Positions 7,381 to 15,588 of a DNA stretch of 64,000 nucleotides are shown here, in pieces. The notes below the pieces were generated by a model. That model was given only the letters and a program-made list of their open reading frames with translations. It did not search any database and was not told where the DNA came from. Each line of letters opens with the position of its first letter. The first letter of the stretch is position 1. The DNA lies in contig NC_013740.1 of assembly GCF_000025305.1 (NCBI RefSeq), forward strand, positions 1,550,001 to 1,614,000, given 5' to 3'. Made by a program: the position numbers and the translations under genes. Source of the DNA: Acidaminococcus fermentans DSM 20731. GTDB taxonomy: Bacteria > Bacillota > Negativicutes > Acidaminococcales > Acidaminococcaceae.

Positions 7381-8814
7381 TCAACCTTTCAGCAGCCTGT
7401 TCATTCCCTCACAGAACGCCGTCAGTTCTTTATCCGGACCGATGGTCAGGAATTTCCGGTTCCCGGGCTGCAGGGTGATTTTCCCGTTCCACATGCTGGT
7501 GGAAGGTTCCATCCGGCCGATTTCTTTGAGGGGAAACACTCCCTTTTCCGAGGAAATAAGCGCATCCCAGGTCAGGAGGAAGCCGTCCCGGGCGGTTCCC
7601 CTTACGGTTTTGTCGCAAAGGACAAGGATATCCTTCGGGTCCAGCCCATAGCTTTGGGCATAGCTGGACAGGGCATTGGCCATCTTCTTGGGCGGGATAT
7701 CAGGGGCGCAGTACAGATAGGTATTGGTTTTATTGACCAGGGGAGCCAGCTGCTGCACAAAGGCAAGGAGGGCTTCCCGGCCGGGTCCGTCAGAGGGCGC
7801 TTCTTTTGCGGCGGCCAGAGGTGCCCCGCATTGGGTACAGAACCGTGCCCCCGGTTTGGCCGGTGCGCCGCAGTGGGAACAAAAGCCTGCCGTTCCGCTG
7901 ACAGAACTGGCACCAGAAGCCAGGGGAGCCTCCTGCACAGAAGGCTGTGTTTCGGCAGCTGCCGGATGTCCGGATGGTTCCGTTTCCTCTTCTTCCTCAT
8001 CCTCATCCTCAAAGATGCCGTGCGCTTCGGCAAGATCGTATTCTTCCTTAGACAGGATCACTTCTTCTGACAGCCAGGAGGCAAAATTGGCATCCAGACT
8101 GCTGCAGTCACTTTCTTCAAAGGTACAAAGGACAAAACCCGTGTCACTCTGGAGCACACGATCCTGGTTCAGGAAGACCCGGCAGAAATCATCCACAAAG
8201 GCTTTTTCCCCTTGTGAGGTAAAAATATCCCCTTCGTCTGTCAGAAGGAACCCTTTCTTTCCCTTTCCCCAGAGCAGGGCGTTGGTGGCATCACAGAGCA
8301 GCAGAACTTCAGAGCGGTCCACACCCAGCCGGCTGCCGTAGGCCTTCATGGCGTTTTCCAGAAGGTCTCCAGGGATATTGTCCCCCAGATAGTAATGGCT
8401 GCCTTCAAGCTGAGCCCCATGCTTGCTTTCCAGATAGGCCAGAAGGTCCGGATATTCACCGGCAGCCTTCAGGCAGATCCGGGCCGTTTTCGTTTCCTCT
8501 GTTTCCGGCTGGAGGCTGGCCGCCCGTTCATACCAGGTCATGGCCTTCCCATAATCGTAACAGTCTTCCAGATCCTGGTTGCCCCGGATAGCCGCAGCCT
8601 TCACTATGGCTTCGGCATTTTCACCTTCCGCTGCCTCTTCGTAACAGCCCAGGGCCTCCTCAAAGCGTCCTGCCGCCTGGAATGCGTCTCCCAGGGCCAG
8701 GTCCACCTGCTCCAGGGGTTCCCGGGCCTCATCCAGACCACCTTCCCGTGCTCTGCCCAGCAGTTCCCGGGCTTTTTCCAGATCCTTTGCGCAGCCTTCC
8801 CCCCTTCCCGGCAC
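7381..8814 (-). CDS. 3' part of a frameshifted zinc-ribbon/Sel1-repeat protein
   Basis: This frame continues the upstream gene's Sel1/TPR repeats after a frame break in a run of six C at 8799-8804 (six G on the coding strand). It opens with CAKDLEKARELLGRAREGG, a textbook Sel1 unit. After the repeats come a first globular domain (IPGDLLENAMKAYGSRLG through LLLCDATNALLWGKGKKGFLLTD), an acidic stretch, a second double zinc ribbon (FCSHCGAPAKPGARFCTQCG), and a second copy of the globular domain (IPPKKMANALSSYAQSYG through LVLCDKTVRGTARDGFLLTW). The apparent start at 8814 is an artefact of the open frame. Function is unknown; the architecture suggests a scaffold or stress-signalling protein. Confidence 0.75.
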   Translation of the reverse strand: MPGRGEGCAKDLEKARELLGRAREGGLDEAREPLEQVDLALGDAFQAAGRFEEALGCYEEAAEGENAEAIVKAAAIRGNQDLEDCYDYGKAMTWYERAASLQPETEETKTARICLKAAGEYPDLLAYLESKHGAQLEGSHYYLGDNIPGDLLENAMKAYGSRLGVDRSEVLLLCDATNALLWGKGKKGFLLTDEGDIFTSQGEKAFVDDFCRVFLNQDRVLQSDTGFVLCTFEESDCSSLDANFASWLSEEVILSKEEYDLAEAHGIFEDEDEEEEETEPSGHPAAAETQPSVQEAPLASGASSVSGTAGFCSHCGAPAKPGARFCTQCGAPLAAAKEAPSDGPGREALLAFVQQLAPLVNKTNTYLYCAPDIPPKKMANALSSYAQSYGLDPKDILVLCDKTVRGTARDGFLLTWDALISSEKGVFPLKEIGRMEPSTSMWNGKITLQPGNRKFLTIGPDKELTAFCEGMNRLLKG

Positions 8815-11201
8815 AGACCGGCCTGGAGGCAGGCCTGGGGATCGTTGGCAGCGGCCCCTTTCTGGTACCAGGCAAAGGCTGCTTCTCCATGGCCGGCCCG
8901 GGCTTCCTCCAGTCCCATCCGGGTACAGGCCGGTCCAAAGCCTTTCTCAGCGGCCCGGCGGATCAAGCCGTCCGCCCCTTCCTGATCCACGGCAGTCCCT
9001 TTTCCGCTTTCTTTCAAAAGAGCCAGTTCCCAGCAGCCTTCCGGACTGCCGCAGTCCACCGACTCTTCATACAGGGTGCGGACTTCTGCCCAGTCCGTTG
9101 CTTCCTCCTGCCGGAGTCTGGCCGCCTCTTTCAGGTCCCAAATCCCCAGGACCCTCCGCGCCTCCTCATAGCCCAGTCCGGCACTGCGGCGGAGATAGTC
9201 AAGGGCCCGTTCTTCGTCACAGTCTCTGTATTTCTGATAGTTGCGGAACAGCGTCTCCTGGAATTCAGGGGTATGGAGGGCCTTCCGGGTCCGTTCCAGG
9301 GCTTCTGCCGCCCCGGCGATCCCCAGGACAGCTGCCTGCTCATAATATTTTGCCGCCTTGTCAAAATCCTTTCCATCTTCCATTTCCGTTCCGGTTTCAT
9401 AGAGTTCGCCCAGCTGCATGCTGGCTTCTCCCTGGCCGCCTTTGGCTGCCGCGAACAGGTAATCGGATTCCGGGGATCCATCCTGGACACTCTGCCGGTA
9501 GAATTCCCAGGCCGCATCGGGGTCTCCCAGTTCTGCCGCCGTCTGGAGCCATTTGGACGCTTCTTCCGGTTCTCCCAGATTCCGACAGACCAGCCCCAGC
9601 CGGTACATGGCTTCCCGGTCGCCCATATCCGCTGCCGCCTGGTAAGAAGCCGCCGCCTGCTGCTGTTCTCCCTGGTCCAGGGCCTTTTGGGCGTCCTGTT
9701 TGAACGTTTCCACCTGGGCTGCCGCCACTTCCCCATAAGGCGGGGCGAACCGGATCTCATAGAAACGGATTTTCTTGGCTGCAAAGTCGATGGGTTCCGT
9801 CCCTTTGTAAGCAAAATGGAGCTGGTCGCCGAACCCGTAATAGGAAACCTCTTCCAGATCCGGGTAAAAAGGAAGGGTCACGCCGCTGGCATCGACCAGG
9901 ACAATCCGGAGTCCCTCATACCCCTCCGGATACTCCCGCATCAGGTACCGCAGCACGGCCATTTCCTCCGGTGTCCGGACGGCATACCCTCTTTCGACGC
10001 CCAGGCAGTCCACCCACCGGGGAAACGCAATGTCGCCTTTCTGATGGAGGTCCTGCCACAGGCTTCCGGCCAGGGAAAGACCTTCCCCTTCCGTATCCGC
10101 CACGTCCAGGATATCCGGAATGGCATCCGGCGCCAGCTTGGCCATGGCAAGATAAACGGAAAAAGTGGCTCCGGTCTGGGTCAGGCATTCACAAAGGGTC
10201 TCCATGGCCTTCTCATTGCTGTACCGGCCATTTTCCAGCATCACCTGGAGGTTGTCCATCCGGCTTTTGACTTCTTTGGTCCGGAAGTGGAAGGGGGGCA
10301 GCTTGTGGCTGTCTTCCAGGACATGGACCAGTTCGTTGACCAGCCAGACGGAAATGATGTTGTCTGCAAGGCTGGCTCCCATCCCTGCATAGTTGTGGCT
10401 GTCCAGACGCTGCCGGATGAACCGCTGGGCCCGGCCGGAATAGGTATTGCCGGTAACGGCCCGTCCCAGGGCGCTCAGTCCGTCGGAAGCCATGTTCAGC
10501 ATGCCGGCTTTCACCGCTCCGGTGATGGCCCCGGTGATGCCAAAGCCGCCTCCCTGCCAGTGGGCCTTGTTCATCTCTTTTTCCTCTCCCAGCTGCTCCA
10601 GATAGCGGGAAATCGCCGCCTGGTCTTCGGCCAGCTCCCGGACCAGGTCGGTTTCCTTGTACTGCTCAAAGAGTTTGTCCAGCAGATCTTTTTTACTGAC
10701 AAAATCGATGCCGTGATCCATCAGGGCTTCCACCGCCGCATCCATGGCAGGCTCGCAGGCATCGAAGATAATCCGGGTCAGGAATTCCACCAGGGCGGCC
10801 GGGTCCGTATAGTCCTCCACATGGAGGTGTTCCCGGATATACTTCCCCACCAGCCGTCTCTGCCGGGCCCCTTCCCGGTTGAAGGGAGCCCACAGCTGCC
10901 GCCGCAGGGCCAGCGGCCGGGGAAAATCAATGGGATATCTGCCAAGGATGAGGGCATGGCTGCCCGGCACCTCCGGCAGGGTTTCCTTTTTGGGTGCAGG
11001 GACGGGCTCTCCCCCGGTCTGTCCGGCCCCGGCGGAGGCGGCCGGAACGGCGTTCTGGACGACCGGTGCCGCATCTCCCTTTTCCGCTGCCGGCGCCTGT
11101 TCCGGTGCATCGTCCGTTGCCAGATCAGGCACCCTGGCCCCGCAGTTGAAACAGAATTTTGCCCCATCGGGCAATTTCGTACCACAATTTATGCAAAACA
11201 T
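8604..11201 (-). CDS. 5' part of a frameshifted zinc-ribbon/Sel1-repeat protein
   Basis: The N-terminus is a double zinc ribbon, CINCG and CFNCG (residues 3-24), followed by a low-complexity Ala/Glu/Pro linker. Then come an alpha-helical region with a Gly-rich hydrophobic stretch (GGGFGITGAITGAVKAG, about residue 215) and an uncharacterised domain to about residue 500. Sel1/TPR-like repeats of the A-x-W/Y-y-x-x-AA-x-x-G-x-x-x-A kind run to about residue 800. The reading frame then loses homology: the last 65 or so residues of this frame are shadow, and the repeats resume one frame over in the adjacent ORF. The intact protein would be about 1,270 residues. The ATG at 11201 has a GAGGAGGA site. 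No partner gene is nearby. Confidence 0.78.
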   Translation of the reverse strand: MFCINCGTKLPDGAKFCFNCGARVPDLATDDAPEQAPAAEKGDAAPVVQNAVPAASAGAGQTGGEPVPAPKKETLPEVPGSHALILGRYPIDFPRPLALRRQLWAPFNREGARQRRLVGKYIREHLHVEDYTDPAALVEFLTRIIFDACEPAMDAAVEALMDHGIDFVSKKDLLDKLFEQYKETDLVRELAEDQAAISRYLEQLGEEKEMNKAHWQGGGFGITGAITGAVKAGMLNMASDGLSALGRAVTGNTYSGRAQRFIRQRLDSHNYAGMGASLADNIISVWLVNELVHVLEDSHKLPPFHFRTKEVKSRMDNLQVMLENGRYSNEKAMETLCECLTQTGATFSVYLAMAKLAPDAIPDILDVADTEGEGLSLAGSLWQDLHQKGDIAFPRWVDCLGVERGYAVRTPEEMAVLRYLMREYPEGYEGLRIVLVDASGVTLPFYPDLEEVSYYGFGDQLHFAYKGTEPIDFAAKKIRFYEIRFAPPYGEVAAAQVETFKQDAQKALDQGEQQQAAASYQAAADMGDREAMYRLGLVCRNLGEPEEASKWLQTAAELGDPDAAWEFYRQSVQDGSPESDYLFAAAKGGQGEASMQLGELYETGTEMEDGKDFDKAAKYYEQAAVLGIAGAAEALERTRKALHTPEFQETLFRNYQKYRDCDEERALDYLRRSAGLGYEEARRVLGIWDLKEAARLRQEEATDWAEVRTLYEESVDCGSPEGCWELALLKESGKGTAVDQEGADGLIRRAAEKGFGPACTRMGLEEARAGHGEAAFAWYQKGAAANDPQACLQAGLCREGGKAAQRIWKKPGNCWAEHGKVVWMRPGNPWSRWTWPWETHSRRQDALRRPWAVTKRQRKVKMPKP

Positions 11202-11515
11202 TTGTTGTCCTCCTCTGGATAGAGCGTTTTCCGGGTCCTCTGGCCCATTGCAATCCTCTGTCCCTACTCTACCATAACCGGGCGAAGAAAAAAAGTATCC
11301 TCTGGCGGGCCGCCCGGCATGCGGCCCCTACGGGGTTGGGATCAGGAGCCAGATTCGTCCTTTGGCGGGGCGCCCGGCGTGCGGCCCCTACGGGTTCGCA
11401 AGGAATCTGACGTTTTCCTTCTTTCCTCTTCCTTTACGGATAATCGTTCTTTATGTTATAAATTTCCCATTCTTGCATTGTTTTATGATTTTCGTGAATC
11501 TGAAAGGAGACCTGT
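11202..11515. other. intergenic region with two REP-like repeats
   Basis: The 313-bp gap between divergent genes carries tandem REP-like copies at 11301-11340 (GGGCCGC-CCGGCAT-GCGGCCC) and 11361-11400 (GGGGCGC-CCGGCGT-GCGGCCC). It ends in AT-rich sequence (11430-11500) likely to hold the promoter of the WG-repeat gene. No gene is seen. Confidence 0.7.
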
Positions 11516-12979
11516 ATGCACCGATCTTCCCTGAAATCCTCTTTGCTGGCCGCTGTCCTGGCGGCTTCCTGGGCTCTGCCCCTTTCTGCTTCGGCGGAAA
11601 AGCCGGCGGAGATCTATTCCCATGAACACCGGGAATCCCACACCACCACCCGGACGGAATCTTCCACTCGCACCTCGTCTTCCACCACTTCCACCCACAC
11701 CAGCAGCAGCGTCAATGTGGACAAGGCCGGCACCGCGGAGATCCTGGGCGGGCTCCTGGTCCCCAACCCCAACCGGAAGGTGCCGGGGTTGGTCCGTGCG
11801 GCCCGGGAAAGCCTCCTGGCCCCGGTGTTTGCCGGACGGGACAGCAAGGGCCTGTGGGGGCTCTGGGACGCCCGGGGACGGGAAATCCTGGCACCCCGGT
11901 ACAACTCCCTGGAAGCGGCTTCCCAGGGCCTCCTGGCGGCCCGGGAGGGCAAGAAGGACCTGCTGTACTTCACCCGGGAAGGCCGGCCGGCCCAGGCTCC
12001 TGCGGCGCCGGATGCCCTCATCCCCTCCAAGGAAAAGGGCCGCTGGGGCTTCCGGGATGCCAATCAGCGGACGGTGCTGGCTCCGGTGTACCGGGAAGTA
12101 CGGGGGGATTTCAGCGAAGGAATCGCCTTTGTGGTCAATGCCCAGGGCAAATCCGTGGCCATCGATACCCAGGGCCGGGAGCTGTTTGCCGCCCCCTATG
12201 ACCAGGTGTTCCCCTTCCAGGATGGCCTGGCGGAAACCCGGCGCACGGTCCGTTCCTTCAACTGGGCCACTCTGGCCAGCGCAACCCTGGGAGCGGCTTT
12301 CTGGGACCACAGTGTGTATATGCCGGACCAGCCCCTGAGCCTGACCTGGGACGGGGTGAAGCGGGGCTACATCGACCGGACGGGCCAGGTGATCGTGGAT
12401 GACCGGAATGACGCCGTGTTCCCCATGACCCTCTGGGGGACCTTTGTGAAGGACAAGGGAGAAATGTGGTTTGTGGACCGCCAAGGCCGGGTGCTGTTCG
12501 GGCCGGGGAAATACGACATCGACGGCGGCGGTCTGGACGAACAGGAAGGACTGGCGGCGGTCCTGGACAAAGGGACCCGGAAATACGGGATCGTGGACGT
12601 AAGCGACGGCTCCCTGCGCCTGCCCTTTGCCTGGGACGGGGTCCAGTTCCTGGGACGGCAGCGGATGCTGGTGAAGGAAGGGTCCATATCCCGGCTGGTT
12701 TCTGAAACCACCGGACAGGTGCTCCGTACCTGGCAGCAGCCGGTGACCCTGACCCCCTTTGGCAGCCAGGCGGAAACCACCTGGATCCGGGAAGGAAAGA
12801 CCTGGAAGCTGATGGACCGGGATGGGGAGATCCTCCCTGCCCGGGTCCCGGACGGAGTGACCCAGACCGGTTCCTTCCAGGGACAGGCGGCCCCGGCCAA
12901 AGGAAAACAGGGCTGGGGGCTCATGGATGGCCAGGGCCGCTGGCTGGTCCAGGGGCTGAAGGAGATCCACAGCCTGTAA
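11516..12979 (+). CDS. exported WG-repeat protein
   Basis: The 487-residue protein begins with a signal peptide (MHRSSLKSSLLAAVLAASW, cleavage near ASA-EKPA). Next comes a Ser/Thr/His-rich low-complexity linker (about residues 33-65) and then repeated beta-hairpin units ending in W-G or Y-G, such as GLWGLWDARGREILAPRYN, GRWGFRDANQRTVLAPVYRE and KQGWGLMDGQGRWLV. These are WG (KWG) repeats, found in many bacterial surface or periplasmic proteins of unknown role. The ATG at 11516 has AAAGGAG about 8 nt upstream. It is a single-gene unit between two repeat-filled gaps, divergent from the Sel1-repeat gene. A binding or envelope role is inference. Confidence 0.82.
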   Translation: MHRSSLKSSLLAAVLAASWALPLSASAEKPAEIYSHEHRESHTTTRTESSTRTSSSTTSTHTSSSVNVDKAGTAEILGGLLVPNPNRKVPGLVRAARESLLAPVFAGRDSKGLWGLWDARGREILAPRYNSLEAASQGLLAAREGKKDLLYFTREGRPAQAPAAPDALIPSKEKGRWGFRDANQRTVLAPVYREVRGDFSEGIAFVVNAQGKSVAIDTQGRELFAAPYDQVFPFQDGLAETRRTVRSFNWATLASATLGAAFWDHSVYMPDQPLSLTWDGVKRGYIDRTGQVIVDDRNDAVFPMTLWGTFVKDKGEMWFVDRQGRVLFGPGKYDIDGGGLDEQEGLAAVLDKGTRKYGIVDVSDGSLRLPFAWDGVQFLGRQRMLVKEGSISRLVSETTGQVLRTWQQPVTLTPFGSQAETTWIREGKTWKLMDRDGEILPARVPDGVTQTGSFQGQAAPAKGKQGWGLMDGQGRWLVQGLKEIHSL

Positions 12980-13030
12980 GGGAGCTGGGAGAAGGCATCA
13001 GCCTGTTGGCCATAAGAAGAACGATCCAGG

Positions 13031-13075
13031 TGCCAGGCGGGCCGCCGGTTGTGCGGCCCCTGCGGATTCGCAATG
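13031..13075 (+). repeat. REP-like interspersed repeat
   Basis: GGGCCGC-CGGTTGT-GCGGCCC followed by CTGCGGATTCGCAATGGATC, a diverged copy of the dispersed hairpin family, 50 bp after the WG-repeat gene's stop. Confidence 0.75.
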
Positions 13076-13193
13076 GATCTTTCAATTTCGTTGTCCTGCC
13101 AACAGATTTTTTCTGTCCCTGGGGCTATACTGGAACCATCAAAGGGACCGGGGAACAATGAACCGGGACCCGGAAAAAGGGGAGTGTTCCATT

Positions 13194-13388
13194 ATGAAAT
13201 TCAAAGTCAATCAGGATACCTGTATCGGATGCGGGCTGTGCGAAGGCACCTGCCCGGCAGTATTCCACATGACGGATGCCGGGGTGGCGGAAGCCATTCC
13301 CGATGATGTTCCGGCTGGCGAAGAAGCCAACGCCCAGGCAGCCCTGGAAGGGTGCCCGGTGGGAGCCATTGAAAAGGTGGAAGGATAA
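13194..13388 (+). CDS. small ferredoxin, [4Fe-4S]
   Basis: A 64-residue electron carrier. MKFKVNQDTCIGCGLCEGTCP gives a CxxCxxC ligand set with a further CxxxCP, and a distal CPVGAI supplies the fourth ligand, the pattern of single-cluster clostridial or Thermotoga-type ferredoxins rather than the 2x[4Fe-4S] type. The C-terminal half is acidic as usual. The ATG at 13194 is preceded by AAGGGGAG; an in-frame ATG at 13158 has no ribosome site. It stands alone and ends in a strong terminator. Likely partners are ferredoxin-dependent oxidoreductases or the [FeFe]-hydrogenase implied by hydE, which is inference. Confidence 0.92.
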   Translation: MKFKVNQDTCIGCGLCEGTCPAVFHMTDAGVAEAIPDDVPAGEEANAQAALEGCPVGAIEKVEG

Positions 13389-13390
13389 AG

Positions 13391-13420
13391 AAAAAGACCG
13401 GCGGCCTGCCGGTCTTTTTT
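13391..13420. terminator. bidirectional terminator after the ferredoxin
   Basis: AAAAAGACCGGC pairs with GCCGGTCTTTTT around a GGCCT loop, giving U-runs in both directions. It can serve the ferredoxin and the convergent amidohydrolase gene. A second GC hairpin (GGGCTGCTG/CAGCAGCCC, 13453-13478) and short GTCAACGGTCAGC repeats fill the rest of the gap. Confidence 0.9.
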
Positions 13421-13482
13421 TGTCAGCTGTCAACGGTCAGCGGCCGTTGACAGGGCTGCTGCCCATGCAGCAGCCCCTTTTT

Positions 13483-14916
13483 TTACAACTTCGGCAGCTT
13501 TTCCACTCCCGCCACCGGGCAGTCGTACTGGCCATTGTTCTTGGCCTGGAACTCTTTTTGGGCGGCGGCCAGACGGTCCGGGTCTTCCAGGAGCTTCACC
13601 GCGGTCAGGGCGATCACCTTGCCGGCGGTGAGCATCCCCTTCTGGCCGATGGAGGAATTCACCTGGCCGGTTTTGTACCAGGAGTGGCCGGGGGTGCCCA
13701 TGGCTTCGGTGGCCACGTTGAAATAATAGGTGGGCGCGATGAAGCCCACGTCCCCCACATCCGTGGAGCCGAAATCCAGTTCTTCCCGGTCCGGGTCGAA
13801 ATCCTTGATATCCGTATCCAGGGGTTGGGCCAGCTTTTCTTCCAGCCGGTCCCGGCCGTACCGTTTCAGGATGGTCTGCTTTTCCTTCTCCTTCATGCTG
13901 TCGCTGAAGGAATCGGTAAAGGCTTTGGCCAGGGCAAAGTCCCGGTCATCCCATTTTGGCACCCCGATGGCGTGGAAGGCCTCGGTGGCCGCCTGGGCCA
14001 GCACCTGGTTGTTGATGTATTCGGAATAGCCGGATTCCCGTTCCACCGTGACCTGGGTGCCGCAGATAAGGGCTGCTCCCCGGGCCACATCGTCCAGCCG
14101 GGGAACGATCTCCTTCACCTGCCGGTAGTAGGGAGCCCGGACCACATAGCGCACCGCGGCATGGTCCTGGACCACGTTGGGTGCCCGGCCTCCCACATCC
14201 AGATAAGCGTAGTGGATCCGGGCTTCCATGATCACGTGCTCCCGGAGGTAGTTGGCCCCCACCCCCATGATCTCGCAGGAATCCAGGGCGCTGCGGCCCA
14301 GTTCCGGAGCGCCCCCGGCGTGGGAAGTGATGCCCTTGAATTTGTAGGTCCGGCACACGTTGGCGTTCAGATGGGGCGTGGCGGTACGGTTTTCCGGAGC
14401 GGGATGCCAGGTAAGGAAGAAGTCCACCCCGTCAAAGGCGCCGTCCCGGGCCATAAAGGCCTTGCCGCTGAGGTTTTCTTCCGCCGGGGTACCGAAATAC
14501 ACCACGGTGCCCGGCTGCCCCGTTGCTTCCAGATAATCCTTCAGGGCCAGGGCGCCGGCCAGGGCCCCGGTGCCCAGCAGGTTGTGGCCGCAGCCATGGC
14601 CGGCACATCCTTCATGTTCCGGTTTCTTCACCGGGCAGCCGGCTTCCTGGCTGAGGCCGGGCAGGGCGTCGTATTCTCCCAGGATCCCCACCACCGGTTT
14701 CCCCTGGCCCCAGACTCCCTTGAATGCCGTGGGGATGTTCACCAGATTCCGGGTGACGGTGAAGCCGTGGCGCTCCAGAGCCTGGCACAGGGTTTCTGCG
14801 GACTGTTTCTCCTCATAGCCCACTTCCGCCAGTTCCCAGATCTGCCGGCTCAGGTCCACCAGTTCGTCCCGGTACCGGCCGTCCACCGCCTGTTCAATGA
14901 TTTTCTGTGCATCCAT
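13483..14916 (-). CDS. M20 family amidohydrolase, AbgB-like
   Basis: A 477-residue zinc-dependent amidohydrolase of the M20 peptidase family. Visible metal-site motifs are GHGCGHNLLGTGALAGAL (about residues 105-125, with the H-x-C-G-H core), YFGTPAEE (about 140) and the dimerisation-domain FKGITSHAGGAPELGRSA. Length and motifs best match p-aminobenzoyl-glutamate hydrolase subunit B, which releases glutamate from folate breakdown products; aminoacylase-like substrates are also possible. The start at 14916 (MDAQKII) is chosen because family similarity begins there; a GGGAG lies 12 nt upstream. The open frame extends about 96 bp further without homology. Glutamate release would suit the glutamate transporter gene gltS in this window, which is inference. 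Confidence 0.85.
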   Translation of the reverse strand: MDAQKIIEQAVDGRYRDELVDLSRQIWELAEVGYEEKQSAETLCQALERHGFTVTRNLVNIPTAFKGVWGQGKPVVGILGEYDALPGLSQEAGCPVKKPEHEGCAGHGCGHNLLGTGALAGALALKDYLEATGQPGTVVYFGTPAEENLSGKAFMARDGAFDGVDFFLTWHPAPENRTATPHLNANVCRTYKFKGITSHAGGAPELGRSALDSCEIMGVGANYLREHVIMEARIHYAYLDVGGRAPNVVQDHAAVRYVVRAPYYRQVKEIVPRLDDVARGAALICGTQVTVERESGYSEYINNQVLAQAATEAFHAIGVPKWDDRDFALAKAFTDSFSDSMKEKEKQTILKRYGRDRLEEKLAQPLDTDIKDFDPDREELDFGSTDVGDVGFIAPTYYFNVATEAMGTPGHSWYKTGQVNSSIGQKGMLTAGKVIALTAVKLLEDPDRLAAAQKEFQAKNNGQYDCPVAGVEKLPKL

Positions 14917-14967
14917 ACCATGGTCACGCTCCCTTTGTTGCGAAGATGGTTTTATTATAGCACAAAA

Positions 14968-14998
14968 GAGGGTGCCGCACATTGTGTGCGGTACCCTC
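14968..14998 (-). terminator. terminator hairpin after the hemerythrin gene
   Basis: A 13-bp stem (GAGGGTGCCGCAC with GTGCGGTACCCTC, one G-U pair) followed on the minus strand by TTTTGT, 17 bp after the hemerythrin stop codon. A TATAAT just beyond it (minus strand) may start the amidohydrolase transcript. Confidence 0.8.
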
Positions 14999-15015
14999 TC
15001 TGTCAGCAGCACCTT

Positions 15016-15576
15016 TTACAAATACTTCTTCTCCAGCCGTTCCAGCAGGTCCAGGTAATGGTCCTGGACGCCTTTGGCCTGTTCTTCTTCTTCGAACTTC
15101 CGGCTCCTGGCATCCACGTTGCCCAGGTCTTCCGGGCTCAGCTGCCGTTCCGCGAAGGTGTACACCACATTGTTTTCCTTTTCCACGTGGCGTTTCAGCA
15201 GCCGGGCATAGCCCATGGCTTCCGTCAGGATATCCAGTTTGTATTCGGTCTTGGGATTCTTTTCGTATTCCTCCAGGGCCGTGACCAGGCTCATCACATG
15301 GTCCCGTCCCAGATCGTGTTCCACCAGCATCCCGTGGGTCACCAGGTTGTCCGCCACCCGGCCCAGCTTCTGCACCATCACCGGGAACAGGAACTTCTCT
15401 TCCTTCCCGTGGTGGTGCTTATCCGCATAGTTCCGGATGAAATCCACCATCTCCCGGAAGTCGGCCAGGTCCACCGGCTTCCCTTCCAGGATACCGATGG
15501 AGGCATGGCGGATCACTTCCAGCATCCGGCTGATGTTGGCGTGTTCCCGGACCATCAGATCAATGGCATAGGTCAT
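15016..15576 (-). CDS. hemerythrin domain protein
   Basis: A 186-residue four-helix HHE cation-binding protein. Expected metal ligands are visible: His in MVREHANISRML (residue 12), the HHHGKEE cluster with HxxxE spacing (about residues 54-60), His in NLVTHGMLVEHDLGRDH and His in RHVEKENNVVY. Such proteins bind a di-iron centre and sense or scavenge O2 or NO, or repair iron in iron-sulfur proteins. The ATG has a consensus AAAGGAGG site. It is the last gene of a leftward operon with an unknown 202-residue protein and a DUF1858 protein, a set that points to oxidative or nitrosative stress handling in an anaerobe. Confidence 0.92.
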   Translation of the reverse strand: MTYAIDLMVREHANISRMLEVIRHASIGILEGKPVDLADFREMVDFIRNYADKHHHGKEEKFLFPVMVQKLGRVADNLVTHGMLVEHDLGRDHVMSLVTALEEYEKNPKTEYKLDILTEAMGYARLLKRHVEKENNVVYTFAERQLSPEDLGNVDARSRKFEEEEQAKGVQDHYLDLLERLEKKYL

Positions 15577-15588
15577 GGCACGCCTCCT

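Noticed and set aside
8682-11222. Plus-strand open frame of about 846 codons
   Set aside because: It is antisense to the zinc-ribbon/Sel1 gene, has no ribosome site or recognisable domain, and its Pro/Gly/Arg/His-rich composition is what GC-rich third positions produce on the opposite strand.
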